IMG/VR virus record: IMGVR_UViG_3300030099_007836
Coordinates: 1-43,367 of that record
Direction: 5' to 3' (one strand)
Length of the DNA stretch: 43,367 nucleotides
Source of the DNA: a virus
Of this stretch, positions 1 through 7,437 are shown in pieces. The translations under genes were made by a program, and so were the position numbers. Each line of letters starts with the position of its first letter. The stretch's first letter is position 1. The notes under the pieces were generated by a model. That model was given only the letters and a program-made list of their open reading frames with translations. It was not told the DNA's origin and made no database searches.

Positions 1-419
1 CTACCTGTCTCTGCACATGCTTGCTGAACACCTAAGGTCTTACCATTACCAGACATACCTGTAATGAATACAGGATAGAATAGTTTTGATGAAATCACTT
101 TCTTGAGATCAGGAAACTGACCAAATCTTACAAATGTCTTGTCAATCTCTGGTATAAGATTTTGTGCATCTGTTTCTGTTTTAGCAATACCAGTTGAAAC
201 TGGTGCTACTGGTGCTACTGGTGCAGAGGGTTGTTGAAATGTTTGCTCAAGTTGTGCTTTTGCTTGCTTGACAGTCACATTCCAATGACCTCTCTTAGTC
301 TTGTAGCGGTTCAAAAACTTAGTGATAGTTTGATACCCTATTGGGTGTGTATCTAGTTTTTTACCATAAATCTCAACAATGTTGTTGATGTGAAAATCGG
401 GGTCGTAGGTAATTGGCAT
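1..419 (-). CDS. cobS: CobS-like AAA+ ATPase (5' part, cut by window edge)
   Basis: This is the N-terminal part (about 139 residues) of a MoxR/CobS-type AAA+ ATPase; the rest lies beyond position 1. Reading from ATG 419-417, the protein starts MPITYDPDFHINNIV, has a flexible Ala/Pro/Val-rich linker around residues 75-85, and reaches a Walker A motif, GMSGNGKT, near the window edge. In bacteria CobS works with the VWA protein CobT as the cobaltochelatase chaperone. In marine T4-like phages a cobS-like gene commonly sits beside a large VWA gene, as here. The role in phage is unsettled: cobalamin synthesis, or remodelling of a different VWA-bound target. It lies 96 bases downstream of the VWA gene on the same strand, so the two probably share a transcript. 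I see no clear Shine-Dalgarno before the ATG. Confident in the AAA+ family, less so in the exact name. Confidence 0.8.
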   Translation of the reverse strand, partial: MPITYDPDFHINNIVEIYGKKLDTHPIGYQTITKFLNRYKTKRGHWNVTVKQAKAQLEQTFQQPSAPVAPVAPVSTGIAKTETDAQNLIPEIDKTFVRFGQFPDLKKVISSKLFYPVFITGMSGNGKTLGVQQACAETG

Positions 420-452
420 AATTTTGAATAATTGATTTGCTTGAACTTATCG

Positions 453-496
453 TACCATAAGTAAAATGGTATGGCAACCATAAAGTACCATACCAT
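453..496. repeat. Inverted repeats between the VWA and cobS-like genes
   Basis: ATGGTATGG (466-474) and CCATACCAT (488-496) are a perfect 9-base inverted repeat with a 13-base loop. A further TACCAT at 453-458 can pair alternatively with ATGGTA at 466-471. No T-tract follows on either strand, so this is not an ordinary intrinsic terminator. In the minus-strand transcript it would form a stem-loop about 35 bases before the cobS-like start codon, with two mutually exclusive pairings. It could be an mRNA processing or translation-control element; that is inference. Confidence 0.45.
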
Positions 497-515
497 GTGA
501 CAGAATTTAAATTGG

Positions 516-2708
516 TTACGCTATCTGGTCTATGAATTGTTTTACCATAACCTTGTTAGTTTTCTTACCTCTGTTCATCTTCTTGAAAGCGGTAGAGATA
601 GATCTCTTGTCTGCACCTGAGTCAACTGCTAGTTCATCATCAACTCTAAGTTTTGTAGCAGAGATACCATACCATTTATCAAAGGCATCAGTAGTAAAAT
701 GAATCATACCCTCTTTTTTGTTCTGTGCTTTCATTTCTTCAAACTCATTGTAAGAGTGTCTAGCATAGTTCATGTAGAAGTATCTGTAATCCCTCTCAAG
801 CAATCTTATACCTAAGAATGAACATTCGGGTAGAGTTGACTTGACTGCCTTTACAACACCCTCTGTGAAACTAGAACTAGAACCAGAACCACCTGTGAAT
901 GTTCTTGAACCTACTCTAATGCAAGCACTTCCAGAATATAATGCTCTGCTGTAAACGCTATCATCATAAGATGATTGAACATAGTAGTCTGAATGAAAAC
1001 CATCACCATCAGTCAATACAACTATGTGGCACTTTTGAATCTTGCGAGACTTGATGATTTCTTTAGCAAGTTGACCAATACAAATGATTGCTTCATTGAG
1101 TGGTGTGCCTGATAGATTGAAACCTCTATGTGAATCTATGTGACGTTGCACTACTGCATAAGTCTGTAACCATAATAGTTTCATACTTTCATCAAGATCT
1201 CTAGTTCTTTGCTGACTTGATAGAACATTGACTAATCTAAATGACTGTGGGATGTGAATGTTACCTACTATTGGTTGAGTGATACGATAGGGTTCTAGTT
1301 CCCTCTCTGACATATAGCGTGTATTCTGGTCACTTAGATCAGGGTCAAGCATGTATGAGTCATTAGTAAAGGCATATACTTCAAATGGTATTTGCACCTT
1401 ACGACAGAACCATACAAGATTGAAGAGTTGTTTTAGTGTATCTTCAAGTATGTTGTGCATTGAACCTGACCAATCAAGTAAGAATACTAGACCATGATTC
1501 TTGCCCTCTGGTATTGTTGTGACCTTTTTGAATATGTCCTCGTTATACTTGTATGTGTGTAACTTGGTCATGTCTAACATACCAGTTCTTGATGTTGCAG
1601 ACCTTGAGTAAGAGTCTGCTGATTTCTTCATTTCAAATTCTTTTACAAGGTTGTTCACATCCTTTCTTGAAGATAATTTGAATTGATTGAAGTCAGAGAT
1701 ACCTACATTCAAATAGTGATTGAAATATCCGTTTGCACCACCCTCTGATTCATCCCTTAGAGTGAAGTGTGTTTTGAGTTGTTGTCTCAATGTCTCGTAA
1801 CCAATCACAACTCTATCCAAATCTACCTCTGGAAGAGAAACATAAGTTGTTTCTTGCATGTCAGACTTGTTTAGTTCCTCTGCATTTTTATCAAATGATC
1901 TCTGAGTGTCAGATACATCAATGTCAGAGTGGTTGCCTGCTTTTTGTACTGTAACAAAATCATCAGGGTCAGTAATCTTATCCTCTAATGTTTCTTCAAC
2001 GGTGTCACCCTTGCCCTCTGTCTCTTCTGCATCATCTTCTTGCTCATCTACTGACTCTTGCTCATCTATTGATACAGGTGTGCCATCTATGTCCTGTGAC
2101 TCTGCATCAAGTTTGATTTCTAATGCTTGTAAGTCCTGTTGTGCTTGCTGTTGCTGTGACTTAGATAGTTCATAAAGTTTCTTAGATAATGCAAGCACCT
2201 CGTCAAATGTCTCTGCCTGTGAAATTTCTGTGATGAGTTGGTTCTCATCATCATTGAAATCAAAGCATAGATATGCACCAACCTTGAAGTATAGATTGAC
2301 TCTATCAATGAGTTTGAGACTATCTAGTTGTTCCTCGTCAACTTCAAAGAAATTCTGAGCATGTAGTTCCTCGTAACCTTTGTAGAAATCTCTGTTGAGT
2401 CCTGCATACTTTTGCTTCATCAACTTCTCAATGCGAGCATCTTCTACCACATTGACATAATCAAATGGTAGGTTCTTGTACTCTTCTTCTTCTTTGAAGT
2501 TACGATTTGGTGTGAATAAAGCATGACCAACTTCATGTGCGACAAGCATGTCATACACAAAGTTGCTATCAATATTCCATTGTGGTAAAGTAAGAACTCG
2601 TCTCTTTACATCAAATGATGCTGTATCTACGTTTTTGTGTTCTATGATAAGGTTCTCAGTAGCAAGTAGTTTTGCTAGATTACCTTTGATTTCAATGTTT
2701 ACTGGCAT
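516..2708 (-). CDS. VWA-domain protein with metallopeptidase-like N terminus (CobT-like)
   Basis: A 730-residue protein with three recognisable parts. The N terminus has a zinc-peptidase-type HEVGH motif (residues 58-62) followed by NVVEDARIE (about 86-94), where E89 is positioned as a possible third ligand. The middle (about 185-285) is a low-complexity acidic linker. The C-terminal VWA domain has a MIDAS motif DWSGS (412-416) and a later LTDGDG segment. This architecture is that of CobT-like and VWA-metallopeptidase proteins partnered with MoxR/CobS AAA+ ATPases, which fits the cobS-like gene directly downstream. The start is ATG 2708-2706, preceded by a sigma70-like promoter. Whether the HExxH site is catalytic cannot be read from sequence. 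Cyanophage annotations usually call such genes peptidase or VWA protein. Family confidence is high; biological role is open. Confidence 0.85.
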   Translation of the reverse strand: MPVNIEIKGNLAKLLATENLIIEHKNVDTASFDVKRRVLTLPQWNIDSNFVYDMLVAHEVGHALFTPNRNFKEEEEYKNLPFDYVNVVEDARIEKLMKQKYAGLNRDFYKGYEELHAQNFFEVDEEQLDSLKLIDRVNLYFKVGAYLCFDFNDDENQLITEISQAETFDEVLALSKKLYELSKSQQQQAQQDLQALEIKLDAESQDIDGTPVSIDEQESVDEQEDDAEETEGKGDTVEETLEDKITDPDDFVTVQKAGNHSDIDVSDTQRSFDKNAEELNKSDMQETTYVSLPEVDLDRVVIGYETLRQQLKTHFTLRDESEGGANGYFNHYLNVGISDFNQFKLSSRKDVNNLVKEFEMKKSADSYSRSATSRTGMLDMTKLHTYKYNEDIFKKVTTIPEGKNHGLVFLLDWSGSMHNILEDTLKQLFNLVWFCRKVQIPFEVYAFTNDSYMLDPDLSDQNTRYMSERELEPYRITQPIVGNIHIPQSFRLVNVLSSQQRTRDLDESMKLLWLQTYAVVQRHIDSHRGFNLSGTPLNEAIICIGQLAKEIIKSRKIQKCHIVVLTDGDGFHSDYYVQSSYDDSVYSRALYSGSACIRVGSRTFTGGSGSSSSFTEGVVKAVKSTLPECSFLGIRLLERDYRYFYMNYARHSYNEFEEMKAQNKKEGMIHFTTDAFDKWYGISATKLRVDDELAVDSGADKRSISTAFKKMNRGKKTNKVMVKQFIDQIA

Positions 2709-2731
2709 TTGATTTGTTGTATATACTATCC

Positions 2732-2760
2732 ATTATACACACATCTTTCAGTATATACAA
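2732..2760 (-). promoter_or_regulatory. sigma70-like promoter for the VWA/cobS operon
   Basis: On the minus strand, TTGTAT (2760-2755) and TATAAT (2737-2732) are separated by exactly 17 bases, and TGTG precedes the -10 as an extended -10. It lies about 24 bases upstream of the VWA start codon. This looks like a host-sigma (early) promoter and differs from the TATAAATA late promoters used by the structural genes. Seen in sequence; activity is inferred. Confidence 0.6.
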
Positions 2761-2805
2761 CCACTATGCCACTAATCTATCCGTACACACTTATATCCGT
2801 CACAA

Positions 2806-3234
2806 CTAAAATGATTTGCCCTCTCTCGGATAGTCCAAGATTCTTTTCTCAATCGTGTGCGATATTGCAAGTTGTTTTCCTTTCCTCTCACTTCTCTTGG
2901 TTGCATGTTGAGTTTGACATCCTTTTTTGAGTGATGTTGCCAATTTGGAATGTTCATGTTCCCCCAAAACTCTAATAGTATATAGTTGGGAAACACACAC
3001 ATTTACTGCCTTTGGTCGTATATCTTTACCACCCACACATGATATACAAATGGTCATGTAACCACCTGACACAAATGACACAATACCATATTCGGGGGGT
3101 GATGGTTGCATTTCACCATTGAGTTCCAAATAGAACTCAACGCAATCACCAACACGAAAGTCACCCTCTTGCCAACGTGGGCGAGTATCTTGATTTCCAT
3201 ATCCCTCTGGTGGTTGTGGATGTGGTATTGCCAT
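2806..3234 (-). CDS. Uncharacterised 142-residue phage protein
   Basis: Starts MAIPHPQPPEGYGN. A compact region at about residues 20-90 contains RPRWQEGDFRVGDCVEFYLE and a later GIVSFVSGGYMTICI segment, suggestive of a small beta-barrel (SH3-like or KOW-like reading of GDxVxF...GxVxxxxxGYxxI). The tail from about residue 92 is rich in Lys, Arg and Gln and looks disordered. No catalytic motif is visible. It transcribes divergently from the cassette starting at 3277 and shares a 42-base intergenic region holding a perfect inverted repeat. I do not recognise a named family. A shorter reading frame inside it (2772-3002) is treated as a shadow because this longer frame has the more protein-like composition. 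Confidence 0.55.
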   Translation of the reverse strand: MAIPHPQPPEGYGNQDTRPRWQEGDFRVGDCVEFYLELNGEMQPSPPEYGIVSFVSGGYMTICISCVGGKDIRPKAVNVCVSQLYTIRVLGEHEHSKLATSLKKGCQTQHATKRSERKGKQLAISHTIEKRILDYPREGKSF

Positions 3235-3258
3235 TTGTGTGATACTATAGATAGTATC
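3228..3258. promoter_or_regulatory. Divergent control region with perfect inverted repeat
   Basis: GATACTAT-AG-ATAGTATC (3241-3258) is a perfect 8-base inverted repeat with a 2-base centre. It lies 6 bases upstream of the minus-strand ATG (3234) and 18 bases upstream of the plus-strand ATG (3277). On the plus strand TTGCCA (3228-3233) and TAGTAT (3252-3257, inside the repeat) could be weak -35 and -10 elements with an 18-base spacer. The symmetry and position suggest an operator or a promoter-overlapping hairpin for the divergent genes. The repeat is seen directly; function is inferred. Confidence 0.45.
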
Positions 3259-3276
3259 TATGTTATCACGAAATCT

Positions 3277-4185
3277 ATGTTTGTGTTATGGGGATTCAAG
3301 CATTTTGGCAAATCATTCTTTTTAGCGTCATTTAGATATAATCGTAAGACAGTTGTTCAAATGCAAATAGGGGGTGAGTATAGCACCCATAAGTGGGAAT
3401 ACCATGGTGTTGAACAACATTATAAAACATTTTACAGAGAAAATGATGACAATATTATCAAGTGCCGTACTAAGATACATGAACTTACGAGTGACGAATT
3501 ATTATTATACAATCTCGATAAAGGTATTATTTCCCCAGATGGTGTAAATGATGATTACTTAGGATATGGAAAATTCCAATTCAATAAACCTAAAGTCGAC
3601 ACGAGTGTAGATAAAAAAACAGGTAAAAAATTATATCCAATATATTCAGATCATGGTAGTAAATGGTCAGATCATTTCTTTGACGATCTATGCACATGTG
3701 ATTTATTTGTACCTAGACCACATAACTCAATGTGGTATGAACCATTTATTGAGCATTTTAGGAAATGTAATAATATAGTGACATATAAAGAAGATGTACT
3801 TGACATGTGTATATCACGATTGAATTTATTTGAAACAAAAGAAACTAACAAATATATGAACACGAATGTAAAGGATATAGAAGACGCATATAATACGAAT
3901 AAATCACTGGTATTCACTCACTTAGATTTCTTTATCAAAAAGAATAGGGATGTTGAGGTCAAACTAAGAGAAAATAATATACCATATGAATATCTTGAAC
4001 TTGACTCATTTGATGCTAAAAGAATGGTCGATACAGAATTGCCAAGAAGATATAATGATGTTTTATTACCGATACCAAAAGACACCTATAGATTTAGACT
4101 AATAACACGAATGGCGAAGGAATATATAAAATCACGAGGGTTGACAGACCTTAGACTCTCAGGTAGAGTAAATGACAAGATCTAA
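3277..4185 (+). CDS. Cassette paralogue 1, P-loop/sulfotransferase-like (function unknown)
   Basis: First and most divergent of six related genes. The open frame extends upstream to 3106, but ATG 3277 is chosen because the product then begins MFVLWGFKHFGKSFFL, matching the N termini of the other five (MKYxYFSxxxxGK). This copy alone has an exact Walker A pattern, GFKHFGKS (residues 6-13). It shares NNIVTYKEDVLDM and NNIPYEYLELDSFD with the other copies, and is 302 residues long against 262-297 for the rest. A short basic loop near the N terminus plus a mid-protein strand followed by a KED(I/V) motif resembles the two phosphosulfate-binding elements of sulfotransferases (R/K-S-G-x-x near the N terminus; strand-R-x-P-x-D later). 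This is inference, and glycosyl or phospho-transfer cannot be excluded. The KdsB-like gene starts 6 bases after it. Confidence 0.6.
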   Translation: MFVLWGFKHFGKSFFLASFRYNRKTVVQMQIGGEYSTHKWEYHGVEQHYKTFYRENDDNIIKCRTKIHELTSDELLLYNLDKGIISPDGVNDDYLGYGKFQFNKPKVDTSVDKKTGKKLYPIYSDHGSKWSDHFFDDLCTCDLFVPRPHNSMWYEPFIEHFRKCNNIVTYKEDVLDMCISRLNLFETKETNKYMNTNVKDIEDAYNTNKSLVFTHLDFFIKKNRDVEVKLRENNIPYEYLELDSFDAKRMVDTELPRRYNDVLLPIPKDTYRFRLITRMAKEYIKSRGLTDLRLSGRVNDKI

Positions 4186-4190
4186 AAATT

Positions 4191-4904
4191 ATGTACAAAG
4201 ACAAAACTATTACATGCGTGATACCATCACGAATGTCCTCTTCACGATTTCCAAATAAACCTTTAGCAAAAATACTTGGAAGAGAATTAGTGCTTAGAGT
4301 TGCGGACTGTGCAAAAAAATGTAAATACTTTGATAGAATTATTGTTGCTACTGAAGATCAAGTTATAAAGGAATTGGTTGAGAGTGAAGGATATGAAGCA
4401 TGGATTACTGGAAAACATTACACATGCAACCATAGAGTATCTGAGGTAGCATCAGACCTTGAGTGTGATTATGTTTTCAATTTACAGGGTGATGAACCAC
4501 TCTCTGACCCAAATCATTTAGATTATATTATAGAGTACGGTATTGATAATGAATTAGATATGGTACAACCAATCAGGAAAAATTTGGAAGGTGATAACGA
4601 AAATCCTGACGTGGTGCAAGTTATTGTCAATAATGGTAAAGTATTATATCTCATGAGAATACCCGAAGTAATTACTGAAAATGTATATCCACAATTAGGA
4701 TATTATTTTTATAAACGAGAGGTCATTGATGATTATAAAAATCTTGATATGTCATTTGTAAAATATTGGAAGGGATTAGATACCATAGCATTTTGTGGTA
4801 AATATGATGTTGTGCCTTTACTTCTTCCTAATTGTGGAAGACAGCAGGGTGTAGATAGACCAGAGCATATCAAAATAATAGAAAAAGAGTTGAGTGAAAT
4901 ATAG
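4191..4904 (+). CDS. kdsB: KdsB-like CMP-ulosonate (3-deoxy-manno-octulosonate) cytidylyltransferase
   Basis: 237 residues, close to the usual 245-255 of KdsB. It has the N-terminal nucleotide-binding signature IPSRMSSSRFPNKPLA (residues 11-26), IIVATEDQVI (50-59), and NLQGDEPL (97-104), whose Asp is the metal-binding residue of this GT-A-like fold. These enzymes join CTP to an ulosonic acid (usually Kdo) to give the CMP-sugar used for lipopolysaccharide or capsule. The loop that reads GTDR in typical KdsB is CNHR here (79-82), so the sugar may not be standard Kdo. The gene sits between cassette paralogues 1 and 2. Its last 11 bases, GTGAAATATAG, are also the start of the next gene. No Kdo synthase (KdsA) is present in the window, so the acceptor sugar would have to come from the host or from elsewhere in the genome. 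Confidence 0.85.
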   Translation: MYKDKTITCVIPSRMSSSRFPNKPLAKILGRELVLRVADCAKKCKYFDRIIVATEDQVIKELVESEGYEAWITGKHYTCNHRVSEVASDLECDYVFNLQGDEPLSDPNHLDYIIEYGIDNELDMVQPIRKNLEGDNENPDVVQVIVNNGKVLYLMRIPEVITENVYPQLGYYFYKREVIDDYKNLDMSFVKYWKGLDTIAFCGKYDVVPLLLPNCGRQQGVDRPEHIKIIEKELSEI

Positions 4905-5779
4905 TTATTTTAGTGCTGAGAGAGCAGGGAAATGTCATTATCATTTCACAGCACTAATGAATGGTAAAAGTATTGCAAGACCCAAAGAGAATTGTGGTAT
5001 AGCATGTACAATTTACATGCCCACTAATAATACTATTCAATGGTATTGGATTGATAAAGACAATAATACCAGATGGTTGAGAGAATATAGAAATTACGAG
5101 AGTATTGATTGGTTAGGAACTATAAACGATCTCAAATTACGACCAAAAGATAATAAAAAAAGTAAACATTGGTTAGCACGAGGATTTATACACGATTATC
5201 CCCAAGAAATAGACGACACATGTGTATGGTTGTCAAATAGGTATCACGAATTTTTCAATAAATTTTTTGAGTGTGATCATTTGTTGCACCCAGAAATGTT
5301 ACTGGGATATTGGGGATTTACTAAAGCAGATAGAGAAGGTATGAGTCTAAGTGATTGTTTATTAGCAGATGAGAGATATATGAAGGTAGATTTGGATTAT
5401 TCTATTAGTATGATGAAAAAACGAAAGAATATTATAGTATATAAAGATGACATTAGAAAACTTGCGAGATCATGGTTTCTTGGTGGTGGTCAACTAATAG
5501 ATATTAGTGACGAGTCATATTATAGTAATATATCTCTCAGAATAAATGAAGCAAGAAAAATTCCTAGATCCATGCAGGTAGCGTTAGATCGTTTTGATAT
5601 ACCATACGAAGTATGGAGTTTAGATAAGGGAGACTATGGTGTATTTGGATTTGATAAAAATTTACCAAGATATGAAACTGAGGGATGTGATTGCACCATC
5701 AAACCTCGTCACCATCATAAAGTAGAAGGATGGATTGATAGATATGTGAGTGAATATAGTGAAATATAGTTACTTTAGT
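4893..5779 (+). repeat. Pair of direct repeats at cassette gene junctions
   Basis: The 22 bases at 4893-4914 and 5758-5779 differ at one position. Each copy contains GTGAAATATAG, which is both the end and stop codon of the upstream gene and the GTG start of the downstream gene. The first copy ends the KdsB-like gene and the second ends paralogue 2, although those two upstream genes are unrelated. The repeat is therefore a footprint of insertion or duplication at the 5' end of a family member. Confidence 0.7.
4894..5769 (+). CDS. Cassette paralogue 2, P-loop/sulfotransferase-like (function unknown)
   Basis: Starts with GTG at 4894 inside the 3' end of the KdsB-like gene; this start gives MKYSYFSAERAGKC, matching the N termini of the sister genes. 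291 residues. Shared family blocks in order: YFSxxxxGK (residues 5-13), WYWIDKDNN, HPEMLLGYWGF, MKKRKNIIVYKDDIRKLA, FDIPYEVWSLDKGDYG, then NLPRYE. The loop is degenerate for Walker A (SAERAGKC: Ser replaces the first Gly). There is no signal peptide or membrane segment, so the product is probably cytosolic. It overlaps both neighbours by 11 bases, implying translational coupling. Function is not recognised; sulfotransferase-like folding is my best inference. Confidence 0.6.
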   Translation: MKYSYFSAERAGKCHYHFTALMNGKSIARPKENCGIACTIYMPTNNTIQWYWIDKDNNTRWLREYRNYESIDWLGTINDLKLRPKDNKKSKHWLARGFIHDYPQEIDDTCVWLSNRYHEFFNKFFECDHLLHPEMLLGYWGFTKADREGMSLSDCLLADERYMKVDLDYSISMMKKRKNIIVYKDDIRKLARSWFLGGGQLIDISDESYYSNISLRINEARKIPRSMQVALDRFDIPYEVWSLDKGDYGVFGFDKNLPRYETEGCDCTIKPRHHHKVEGWIDRYVSEYSEI

Positions 5780-6652
5780 CCTAGTAAGGCAGGCAAGTAC
5801 CTTATTAGAGAGATGTTCCGTTATAATAACAAAACTCACTGCCTTTTTTGTTGTGGTCATCCACCAATCTATGCTGTTATGAGTGTTCCAGCGAACAAAA
5901 AAATATATTATGACTGGTATTGGGAAGATGATACCACTGGTGATTTAGTTCATAATAAATTTACTCAAACAAAGGATATTTTATTAGACCCCATGTATGA
6001 TGAGACATGGTATCCTGTATGCACAAATGGTCGTTATTCTATAAAAGAATTATTAAAAGTAAGAAATCAAGAACTTACAGGTATCAAAGCAAGTTCTCGC
6101 TGCACGGGTGATTTCTATAAATGTTTCAAGCATGCTTTTGAGACAGATATAATAGTAAATCCTCTTGTTATGTTAGGATACGGTGGTGTTCTTGGTACTA
6201 ATAAATTAGGAAAACTATTGAGACATCATCAACCTAATCTTGGAAACATTCCAATAGATTATGTTGTTGATGAATTATGTAAAAGGAAAAATATAGTCAC
6301 TCACAAGGAAGATATAAGAGAGTTGGCAAGAAATCTTTTTATAGGTAATGGTCATTTACCGTATAAAGACTCAAATGTTCTAATAACAGACACCGAAGAA
6401 AAATACATCCAGCAGGTAACAAAACTAATCAATTCACATAGACAATTTGAGAAAGATATTATAAGTTGTCTTGATTATTATAATATACCGTACGATATAT
6501 TCAATTTAGATAAAGATGACTACGCCCAACGTTTCAATTTGGATCGGACTTTTACAAAACTGCAAGATACCATGCTATCACGTTATGATTTTATAGAACC
6601 ATGTGACATTATTGAAGGTTGGATAGATAATTATATGAAGGAGAATCCATGA
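5759..6652 (+). CDS. Cassette paralogue 3, P-loop/sulfotransferase-like (function unknown)
   Basis: The frame can start at GTG 5750, but GTG 5759 is preferred because it gives MKYSYFSPSKAGKYLI, aligned with paralogue 2, and reproduces the same 11-base GTGAAATATAG stop/start overlap as at the previous junction. About 297 residues. Family blocks: YFSPSKAGK, an unusual Cys/His-rich stretch HCLFCCGHPP soon after it (about residues 27-36), WYWEDDTTGD, NPLVMLGYGG, CKRKNIVTHKEDIRELA, YNIPYDIFNLDKDDYA. The CxxCCGH-like stretch is not obvious in the other copies and might bind a metal, or may simply be lineage-specific. The gene ends with the ATGA overlap that starts paralogue 4. Function unknown. Confidence 0.6.
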   Translation: MKYSYFSPSKAGKYLIREMFRYNNKTHCLFCCGHPPIYAVMSVPANKKIYYDWYWEDDTTGDLVHNKFTQTKDILLDPMYDETWYPVCTNGRYSIKELLKVRNQELTGIKASSRCTGDFYKCFKHAFETDIIVNPLVMLGYGGVLGTNKLGKLLRHHQPNLGNIPIDYVVDELCKRKNIVTHKEDIRELARNLFIGNGHLPYKDSNVLITDTEEKYIQQVTKLINSHRQFEKDIISCLDYYNIPYDIFNLDKDDYAQRFNLDRTFTKLQDTMLSRYDFIEPCDIIEGWIDNYMKENP

Positions 6653-7437
6653 AATATACGTATTTCTCAACCATTAGATCAGGAAAATATCTAATGAGAA
6701 ATTTATTTTGGTTGAATAAAAAAAGCACATGTGCGTTAGCAAGATCTAAAGCGTTATGGGCATCATTGACAGAACCCATGGGTAAAAACTATAAGTGGGA
6801 ATGGTATTGGATTGATAAGAAAAACAATATACAGACATGTCATCACACTTTAGATGTTAGTAATAGAATATTATCTGCAAGATATTATGAGAAGTGGTTT
6901 CCTACCAAAAATCATTTAGGTTATAATTGCCTACCAATAGAGAATTGGGGTGTACATGAAAACTTTTGGTCTTGTATTGATACTATATTACGAAGAGATA
7001 TAATAACAAATCCTTTTACATTACTAGGTTATTTTGGCAGAGATCCACATAGAATGATAAACGAGATGAAGAGCAGCAGAACTACATTGACACCACATCC
7101 AGATATAATACAACAACTAAGAAAACGTAAGAATATAATAGCATACAAGGAAGATATAGAACATTTAGCGTATAATATTTTTTCAGTGCTGGCAGCAGAA
7201 AAAACAGCGATCAAAAGAATAAATCAAATAAGACAATTTCAAGAATATATGCCTAAATTTTTAGATAAACATAAAATCCCATATGAAATGTTCTCATTAG
7301 ATAGTGGTGACTACGCCAAAACTTTTGAACTGGAAAAAACATTACCAAGAGATTGCACTCAATCAATATGGCATGGAGATTCAAACAATATTGACACAAA
7401 AAAAGCAGTAAGTAATTATATGAGAGAGAACCCATGA
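6649..7437 (+). CDS. Cassette paralogue 4, P-loop/sulfotransferase-like (function unknown)
   Basis: 262 residues, starting at the ATG of an ATGA overlap with paralogue 3. The N terminus, YFSTIRSGKYLMRNLFWLN, is the copy most like a sulfotransferase phosphosulfate loop (compare the general pattern RSGTTLLRNLL). Later blocks are WEWYWIDKKNN, DIITNPFTLLGYFGR, LRKRKNIIAYKEDIEHLA (compare the sulfotransferase strand ending in R-x-P-x-D), IPYEMFSLDSGDYAKTF and KTLPRD. This copy and the next two form a close subgroup with long stretches of near-identical DNA, so they come from recent duplication. It is coupled to the next gene by another ATGA. The substrate cannot be read from sequence. Confidence 0.62.
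   Translation: MKYTYFSTIRSGKYLMRNLFWLNKKSTCALARSKALWASLTEPMGKNYKWEWYWIDKKNNIQTCHHTLDVSNRILSARYYEKWFPTKNHLGYNCLPIENWGVHENFWSCIDTILRRDIITNPFTLLGYFGRDPHRMINEMKSSRTTLTPHPDIIQQLRKRKNIIAYKEDIEHLAYNIFSVLAAEKTAIKRINQIRQFQEYMPKFLDKHKIPYEMFSLDSGDYAKTFELEKTLPRDCTQSIWHGDSNNIDTKKAVSNYMRENP

Noticed and set aside
2772-3002. 76-residue frame overlapping the 142-residue protein
   Set aside because: Lower-quality composition and no start signal; treated as a shadow.
3106-3276. N-terminal extension of cassette paralogue 1 (open frame from 3106)
   Set aside because: It would overlap the divergent gene at 2806-3234 and the inverted repeat, and the extra residues do not match the sister proteins.
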